This document shows, in pieces, positions 6,931-11,066 of a DNA stretch of 11,066 nucleotides. Both the position numbers and the translations under genes were made by a program. Every line of letters begins with the position of its first letter. The first letter of the stretch is position 1. A model generated the notes under the pieces. It searched no databases, had not been told where the DNA came from, and worked only from the letters and a program-made list of their open reading frames with translations. Origin of the DNA: Actinomycetes bacterium (lineage in GTDB: Bacteria; Actinomycetota; Actinomycetes; Propionibacteriales; Propionibacteriaceae); NCBI GenBank assembly GCA_023387135.1, contig JAEWIK010000152.1, positions 1-11,066 of the forward strand. Reading direction: 5' to 3'.

Positions 6931-7662
6931 CTACCAGCCCACAGGTTTCCGGAGTCCAGCCACACGGGACGGGAGTTGCGACGCGCCGAAATCCCGCGCC
7001 GTGAGTTGGTACCACCAATGGCCACCCACTCCGGCAGTCGGTCGGGCGTTGAGCGCGCCCGCGGGGTAACCCTTTGTCGGGTTGACGAGCCCCACTGGCA
7101 CACGATCGCGGGCGACCTGGATCGGCAGCTTCAAGTCGCTGTCGTTGCTGATCACCACGGCGGCTTCCACGGCACCGACGAGCACGTCGACGAGCAGGTG
7201 AGCCGCGACGTTCACATCGCTGCCCTTTTCCTCACGCCTGGCCACGGACGCCATGAAGGTCGCGCCGGGCACATCGCCTCCGGCGCTGTCCTTCACCATG
7301 ACAGGCCAATTCGCGGTGGTGAGGACCGGCCGTCCTCTCGCGCCTTGAGTAGCGAGCGGATTCGTGCTGACGCGCTCGACATAGGTTCCGAACTCCAGCA
7401 CATCCACGCAGCCGTGCTTGCGCAGAGCGCGCAGGTAGGTGTCCTGATCCTGTTGGCTCGAGGCGTTGCCACGTCCCTTGACGCGCGCTGTGCAGAAGAC
7501 GACTCTGAGGTCGAACGGCGCCGCCCATCCCGAATGTGACCGAACCGTGGAGTCGGCGAGAGTGCGGACGTCGAGCCAGCGCCATCCTGCGGTCCCGCGG
7601 CCACAGATTCCCCGTCCGCCGTAATAGAGGTTGTAGCCGTCCACGTAGACGCCGACCTTCAT
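6931..7662 (-). CDS. NYN domain (PIN-like) putative ribonuclease
   Basis: This is a 243-residue protein that is almost entirely one NYN domain, the PIN/FEN-like fold found in LabA/DUF88 proteins, thought to be metal-dependent RNases. Visible signatures are strand 1 with [11 protein letters not shown] (D8, N11), the central acidic segment [16 protein letters not shown] (E144/E145, D149), and [16 protein letters not shown] (D174, D176). These are the expected metal-binding acidic positions, so the active site looks intact. ATG 7662 is chosen because the domain starts right there; the frame continues upstream but without homology. The ribosome site is weak (GCAGG abuts the ATG; GGGGA lies farther upstream). 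A TTG 16 codons earlier cannot be excluded. The gene is divergent from the Memo operon and bounded downstream by a hairpin. Its codon use looks less GC-biased than its neighbours, suggesting an accessory or transferred gene. Its RNA target is unknown; it might be a toxin or defence component, but no partner is visible. Confidence 0.85.
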   Translation of the reverse strand: MKVGVYVDGYNLYYGGRGICGRGTAGWRWLDVRTLADSTVRSHSGWAAPFDLRVVFCTARVKGRGNASSQQDQDTYLRALRKHGCVDVLEFGTYVERVSTNPLATQGARGRPVLTTANWPVMVKDSAGGDVPGATFMASVARREEKGSDVNVAAHLLVDVLVGAVEAAVVISNDSDLKLPIQVARDRVPVGLVNPTKGYPAGALNARPTAGVGGHWWYQLTARDFGASQLPSRVAGLRKPVGW

Positions 7663-7704
7663 CCTGCAAGCATCCCCGAATCTGCCAGCCGGCCCCTGCA
7701 AGCA
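7663..7704. repeat. Two direct copies of CCTGCAAGCA at the NYN start
   Basis: CCTGCAAGCA occurs at 7663-7672, touching the NYN start codon, and at 7695-7704. The offset is 32 bp, about three helical turns, so both copies face the same side of the DNA. In NYN orientation each reads TGCTTGCAGG. The layout would suit cooperative binding by a regulator of NYN, or mark a small local duplication. Confidence 0.5.
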
Positions 7705-7750
7705 CCGAAGGACTGTGGAAAACCCGGCCGTTTCGACTCGGCTCACCTCA

Positions 7751-7779
7751 TTGACGAGGGGCGTTGGGCGGCATACGGT
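7751..7779 (+). promoter_or_regulatory. Vegetative-type promoter of the Memo-AMMECR1-radical SAM operon
   Basis: TTGACG (7751-7756), 17-nt spacer, TACGGT (7774-7779) is a near-ideal SigA-type promoter. Initiation near 7786 would give a leader of about 20 nt reaching the ATG at 7805. GGGAGGG (7784-7790) and GTGGGA (7793-7798) lie at or in this leader. The absence of obvious operators around it suggests steady expression. Confidence 0.65.
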
Positions 7780-7804
7780 CGAAGGGAGGGAAGTGGGATC
7801 CGTG

Positions 7805-8614
7805 ATGACCACAGTCCGTCCACCCGCGGTTGCGGGCCGCTTCTACCCCGGCCAGACGGGGAGCCTGGCGGGAAGCGTGGAGCGGCTCCTCGGGAATGCG
7901 CGCGCGAGCCACGTCACAGATCGTCCGCCCAAAGCACTCATCGCCCCGCACGCGGGCTACGTGTACTCCGGCCCGACGGCGGCCACCTGTTACGCCAGCC
8001 TCGACGGCGCCCGCGACCTGATCAAGCGCGTCGTGCTGCTCGGGCCCGCCCACCACGTCGCCTTCAAAGGGCTCGCGCTCGCCGGCGTCGACGCCTTCCA
8101 GACCCCGCTCGGCGTCGTCCTGGTCGACCACGAGGCCGAGGCGAAGCTCGCCGGCCTGGAGGTCACCACCAGCCTCAAGGTCCACGCCCAGGAGCATTCG
8201 CTCGAGGTGCAGTTGCCGTTCCTGCAGGAGGAGCTTCCGGCGTTCGCCCTCGTGCCGCTGGCGGTCGGGGACGCCACTCCCGAGGAGGTGGCGGACGTCA
8301 TCGACGCTCTCTGGGGAGGCCCCGAGACGCTCGTCGTCGTCAGCTCCGACCTGTCCCACTACCTGCCCTACGCCAGCGCCCAGCGCGTCGACCGCAGCAC
8401 AGTCAGGCAGATCCTCGATCTCGCGTGGCCGCTCACCGACCACAGCGCGTGCGGCGCCCGGGCGATCAACGGGCTGCTGCTCGCGGCGTCGCGGCACTCC
8501 CTCCACCCCAGGCTCATCAGTATGTGCAATTCGGGCGACACGGCGGGCGACGCTTCCCGCGTCGTCGGCTATGCCGCCATCGCTTTCGAGGAGGTCAGCG
8601 ATGTCACGACCTGA
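7805..8614 (+). CDS. amrB: AmmeMemoRadiSam system protein B (Memo family)
   Basis: This is a 269-residue protein of full Memo length, a metal-site fold related to non-haem iron extradiol dioxygenases. Family motifs are AVAGRFYPG (9-17), [11 protein letters not shown] (46-56), VVLLGPAHH (76-84), [14 protein letters not shown] (128-141), SSDLSHY (180-186) and [16 protein letters not shown] (243-258). H49, H83/H84 and H185 are candidate metal ligands. Human MEMO1 uses a cysteine near its C-terminus as a ligand; by eye the equivalent position here is T246, as expected for bacterial members (recalled alignment, not computed). The start is ATG 7805; a GTG directly before it is possible, and longer upstream starts would overlap the promoter. 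It is first in a three-gene operon; the next gene starts inside its last 14 nt. The biochemical role is not established. It probably acts with the two downstream products in the cytoplasm. Confidence 0.93.
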   Translation: MTTVRPPAVAGRFYPGQTGSLAGSVERLLGNARASHVTDRPPKALIAPHAGYVYSGPTAATCYASLDGARDLIKRVVLLGPAHHVAFKGLALAGVDAFQTPLGVVLVDHEAEAKLAGLEVTTSLKVHAQEHSLEVQLPFLQEELPAFALVPLAVGDATPEEVADVIDALWGGPETLVVVSSDLSHYLPYASAQRVDRSTVRQILDLAWPLTDHSACGARAINGLLLAASRHSLHPRLISMCNSGDTAGDASRVVGYAAIAFEEVSDVTT

Positions 8615-9182
8615 AGAAGACCCACGCGCCGGCAGCATCCTGACGGGGATCGCCCGCGCCACCATCGAAGCCGAGTTCAGGCCCGTACGGACGCCCGACG
8701 AGAACGCCGAGTGGCTGGACGAGCCCGGTGCTTCCTTCGTCACGCTCACCCGGCACGGGCAACTCCGTGGCTGTATCGGCACCATCAGCGCCCATCGCCC
8801 GCTGGCCGACGACGTCAGGCACAACGCCTACGCCGCGGCCTTCCGCGACGGGCGCTTCCTGCCGCTGTCCAGCCTGGAACTGGACGGCCTCGTGATCGAG
8901 GTGTCGGTGCTCTCCCCCACCGAGCCGCTCACGTTCCACTCCGAACAGGACGCGCTGCGGCAGCTGCGGCCCGGGACCGACGGGGTGGTGCTGCGCTGGC
9001 GCGACCACCGCGGCACGTTCCTGCCGCAGATGTGGGAGCACCTGCCGGAGCGGGAGCAGTTCCTCGACCACCTCAAGCGCAAGGCCGGGCTGCCCGAGGA
9101 CTTCTGGCACGACGGCGTCAGGCTGCTGCGCTACACAGTGACGAGCTGGAAGGAGAGCGAGCGCCCGCTCGCCCGCGCATGA
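8601..9182 (+). CDS. amrA: AmmeMemoRadiSam system protein A (AMMECR1 family)
   Basis: This is a 193-residue AMMECR1-domain protein. The hallmark LRGCIGT is at residues 55-61, with the family's conserved cysteine at C58. Other family segments are LADDVRHNAYAAAFRDGRF (68-86), PLSSLELDGLVIEVSVLSP (88-106), and FLPQMWEHLP (140-149) before a C-terminal block with LPEDFWHDG. The start is ATG 8601: GAGGAGG at 8588-8594 sits 6 nt upstream, within the end of the Memo gene. The 14-nt overlap implies translational coupling. AMMECR1 proteins are found across archaea, bacteria and eukaryotes; their activity is not defined to my knowledge. Adjacent Memo and radical SAM genes identify this as the A component. 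The invariant cysteine hints at covalent or redox chemistry, which is inference. Confidence 0.94.
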   Translation: MSRPEEDPRAGSILTGIARATIEAEFRPVRTPDENAEWLDEPGASFVTLTRHGQLRGCIGTISAHRPLADDVRHNAYAAAFRDGRFLPLSSLELDGLVIEVSVLSPTEPLTFHSEQDALRQLRPGTDGVVLRWRDHRGTFLPQMWEHLPEREQFLDHLKRKAGLPEDFWHDGVRLLRYTVTSWKESERPLARA

Positions 9183-10249
9183 GCCGACAGGCACTGTGGT
9201 ACCACGCCCTCGACGACGGGCGGATCCAGTGCGAGCTGTGCCCTCGCGACTGCAAGCTGCGGGACGGCCAGCGGGGAGCCTGTTTCGTCCGCCGTCGGGA
9301 CGGCGACCACCTGGTCCTGACGACGTACGGGCTGGCGTCCGGGTTCTGCGTCGACCCCGTCGAGAAGAAGCCGCTCGCGCACTTCTATCCCGGCAGTTCG
9401 GTGCTGAGCTTCGGCACAGTCGGCTGCAACCTCGCGTGCAAGTTCTGCCAGAACTGGGACATCACCAAGTCGCGGGACCCGGAACGCCTGCAGGACGAGG
9501 CGAGCCCCGACCTCATCGCGCGGACGGCGGTCGAACTGGGCTGCACGTCAGTGGCTTTCACCTACAACGATCCTGTGATCTTCGCCGAGTACGCCATGGA
9601 CGTGGCGGACGCCTGCCGGGAGCGTGGGGTGAAGGCGGTGGCGGTGACAGCGGGCTACCTCTACGACGCCCCGCGCCGGGAGTTCTTCGCGCACCTGGAC
9701 GCCGTCAACGTCGACCTCAAGGCCTTCACCGACGAGTTCTACTCCGACATCACCCGGTCCCACCTGCAGCCCGTCCTCGACACCCTGATGTACCTGGCCC
9801 ACGAGACCGACGTGTGGTTCGAGGTCACCACCCTGCTGATCCCCGGCCACAACGACTCCGACCAGGAGTTGCACCGGCTCGCCTCGTGGTTCGTCAGCGA
9901 GTTGGGGCCGCACGTCCCGCTGCACTTCTCGGCCTTCCATCCCGATCACAGGATGCGGGACGTGCCGCCGACGCCGCCTTCGACCCTGCGCCGCGCGCGC
10001 GAGATCGCCTTCTCGCACGGCTTGCAGTTCGTCTACACGGGCAACGTCCACGACCTGCCGGGCGACACGACGATCTGCCCCGGCTGCGGCAGCCAGGTGA
10101 TCACCCGGGACTGGTACCGCGTCCTCGACTACCGCCTGACGGCGGACGGCTGCTGCCCGCGCTGCGGCATGGAGATCCCCGGACGGTTCGCCGCCGGGCC
10201 GGGCGGCTTCGGCCCGCGCCGCATCCCGCTGCGGCTCGCGACCGCCTGA
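9179..10249 (+). CDS. amrS: AmmeMemoRadiSam system radical SAM enzyme
   Basis: This is a 356-residue radical SAM protein of the usual length for the system. The SAM-binding [4Fe-4S] motif is C83-x3-C87-x2-C90 (VGCNLACKFCQNW). An N-terminal Cys group (C18, C21, C25, C35) precedes it, similar to the one in pyruvate formate-lyase activase-like relatives. The barrel continues with FTYNDPVIFAEYA (127-139), VTAGYL (156-161), VNVDLKAF (177-184) and TTLLIPGHND (217-226). HFSAFHPDHRM (249-259) and TGNVHD (287-292) complete the domain. A C-terminal zinc-ribbon-like unit carries C300-x2-C303 and C325/C326-x2-C329. The start is ATG 9179, which overlaps the upstream stop as ATGA; no close ribosome site is present, so it is probably translated by coupling. 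It would cleave SAM to a 5'-deoxyadenosyl radical and act on an unknown substrate, possibly one of its partner proteins. Confidence 0.95.
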   Translation: MSRQALWYHALDDGRIQCELCPRDCKLRDGQRGACFVRRRDGDHLVLTTYGLASGFCVDPVEKKPLAHFYPGSSVLSFGTVGCNLACKFCQNWDITKSRDPERLQDEASPDLIARTAVELGCTSVAFTYNDPVIFAEYAMDVADACRERGVKAVAVTAGYLYDAPRREFFAHLDAVNVDLKAFTDEFYSDITRSHLQPVLDTLMYLAHETDVWFEVTTLLIPGHNDSDQELHRLASWFVSELGPHVPLHFSAFHPDHRMRDVPPTPPSTLRRAREIAFSHGLQFVYTGNVHDLPGDTTICPGCGSQVITRDWYRVLDYRLTADGCCPRCGMEIPGRFAAGPGGFGPRRIPLRLATA

Positions 10250-10273
10250 CGCCGCCCGGGACGCCGCAGCGCC

Positions 10274-11066
10274 TTACGCGAACGCCGCGATGTCGATCTT
10301 CTTCATGCCGAGCAGCTTCTCGTAGGAGCCCGGCTTGGCCATCAGTTCGCCGAGGTTGGACGGGACGAGCTGCCAGCTCAGTCCGAACCTGTCAGCACAC
10401 CAGCCGCACTGCTCGGCTTCGGGCACCGCGCTCAACTGCTCCCAGTACCTGTCGAGCTCGGCCTGGTCGTCGCACCAGACCAGCAGCGAGACCCCGCAGG
10501 TGAAGGTGAAGTCCTGGCCGGCGGCGTCCATCGTGGCGAACCACTGGTCGAGCAGCTGGAAGTCGGCGAACATGATCTCGCCCGCGATCTCTCCGGCCTC
10601 CGGAGGATAGGTGGCGATCATGCCGCGCCGTCCGTCGAAGACCGACGTGTAGAAGTCCATCGCCTCGGCGGCCCTGCCCTGCACTGTGCTGCCGAACATG
10701 ATGCTCGGGATGATGAACGGCCTGGGATCGCCCTCGGGGTTCGTCAGCATCAACTGCCAGCTCACGTTGTACCTGTCCTGGATCCACCCGTAGTGGGGGC
10801 TGAACGGGTATTCCTGCAAGGGCATCAGCGCGACGCCGCCCTCGGACAACGCCTCCCACAGCTCGTCGAGGTGCTCGCGCGCCTGCGGGTCGACAGACGG
10901 GTCGAAGTTGACGAAGAACGACACCGAGGGGTTGGGGGTGAACTCGTTGCCGGCGTTGATGCCGGTGAACCTGTAGCCACCGAGTTCGAAGTCGACGGTG
11001 AGCACCTCGCCCGCCATGTCGGCCTGGAAGTCGGGCAGGACCTCGGTCGGATAGCGCTGGGTGTCA
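10274..11066 (-). CDS. Two-domain VOC-superfamily protein (PhnB / '3-demethylubiquinone methyltransferase'-like), 5' end outside window
   Basis: The frame runs from TAA at 10274 to the right edge without a stop, giving 263 in-window residues. An ATG at 11017 exists, but the 16 codons upstream (DTQRYPTEV...) match the usual family context before VLTVDFELGG, so the true start, roughly 35 codons earlier, lies beyond the edge. The half-domain pattern occurs twice. Copy 1 has VLTVDFELGGYRFTGIN, ALMPLQEYPFS and WIQDRYNVSWQLML. Copy 2 has IPSIMFG, AEAMDFYTSVF, GEIMFADFQLLDQ and WCADRFGLSWQLVP. This is the glyoxalase/dioxygenase-like fold annotated as PhnB or PF06983. The methyltransferase name is historical and unsupported; no reliable substrate can be given. 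It is convergent with the radical SAM gene, leaving a 24-nt gap without a clear terminator. Confidence 0.9.
   Translation of the reverse strand, partial: DTQRYPTEVLPDFQADMAGEVLTVDFELGGYRFTGINAGNEFTPNPSVSFFVNFDPSVDPQAREHLDELWEALSEGGVALMPLQEYPFSPHYGWIQDRYNVSWQLMLTNPEGDPRPFIIPSIMFGSTVQGRAAEAMDFYTSVFDGRRGMIATYPPEAGEIAGEIMFADFQLLDQWFATMDAAGQDFTFTCGVSLLVWCDDQAELDRYWEQLSAVPEAEQCGWCADRFGLSWQLVPSNLGELMAKPGSYEKLLGMKKIDIAAFA

Noticed and set aside
7663..7812. Upstream extension of the NYN frame by 50 codons
   Set aside because: It overlaps the Memo promoter and start, adds no domain sequence, and the NYN fold begins exactly at ATG 7662.
7748..8824. Long minus-strand frame opposite Memo and AMMECR1
   Set aside because: It has no recognisable domain and lies opposite two well-supported family members, so it is an antisense shadow.
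8711..10503. Long plus-strand frames starting inside AMMECR1 or in a second frame over the radical SAM gene
   Set aside because: The upstream part encodes Arg/Pro/Ala-rich sequence without homology. The radical SAM protein begins properly at 9179, and the other frame is a shadow.
1..11066. CRISPR array, tRNA/rRNA genes, insertion sequences
   Set aside because: I saw no regularly spaced repeats, tRNA-like cloverleaf, rRNA sequence, transposase motif or terminal inverted repeats.

Overview
The window is very GC-rich chromosomal DNA with strong Shine-Dalgarno sites, frequent 4-14 nt gene overlaps and a -35/-10 promoter of TTGACG-N17-TACGGT. Base composition and gene content suggest an actinobacterium. 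Fe-S and radical-SAM functions hint at an anaerobic or facultative one, possibly of the Propionibacteriales. The taxon is inferred from style only; no marker gene is present. I see no rRNA, tRNA, CRISPR array, insertion sequence or replication origin.

Layout, left to right. (1) Positions 1-4492, minus strand: a giant (at least 1497 residues) protein of the 2-hydroxyacyl-CoA dehydratase activase family. It carries two activase (ASKHA ATPase) domains, a Cys-rich linker, a DUF2229-type region and a dehydratase-like (HgdB/HGD-D) region. Its C-terminus runs off the left edge. (2) A 106-bp divergent intergenic region with two inverted repeats and a direct repeat. (3) 4599-5186, plus strand: a TetR-type repressor, the obvious candidate regulator of itself and of the giant gene. 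(4) 5183-5560, minus: a small single-pass membrane protein with a motif repeated twice. Its stop codon overlaps that of the TetR gene through a shared CTAG. (5) 5620-6702, minus: a sugar-type periplasmic-binding lipoprotein with no permease or ATPase beside it in the window. (6) 6703-6930: non-coding, with a promoter-like element and a strong hairpin. (7) 6931-7662, minus: an NYN/PIN-like nuclease-family protein, probably an accessory gene.

(8) 7805-10249, plus: a tight three-gene operon encoding Memo, AMMECR1 and a radical SAM enzyme, i.e. the complete 'AmmeMemoRadiSam' system in the order B-A-rS. It has a recognisable promoter and overlapping genes. The family is widespread and its biochemical role was not settled as far as I know. 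(9) 10274 to the right edge, minus: a two-domain VOC (PhnB-like) protein. Its true start lies beyond the window, because the reading frame continues to the edge with family-like sequence upstream of the first in-window ATG.

The two most notable modules are the fused activase/dehydratase-like protein with its divergent TetR gene, and the AmmeMemoRadiSam operon. Both rely on Fe-S chemistry. Nothing in the sequence links them functionally beyond being about 3.3 kb apart.
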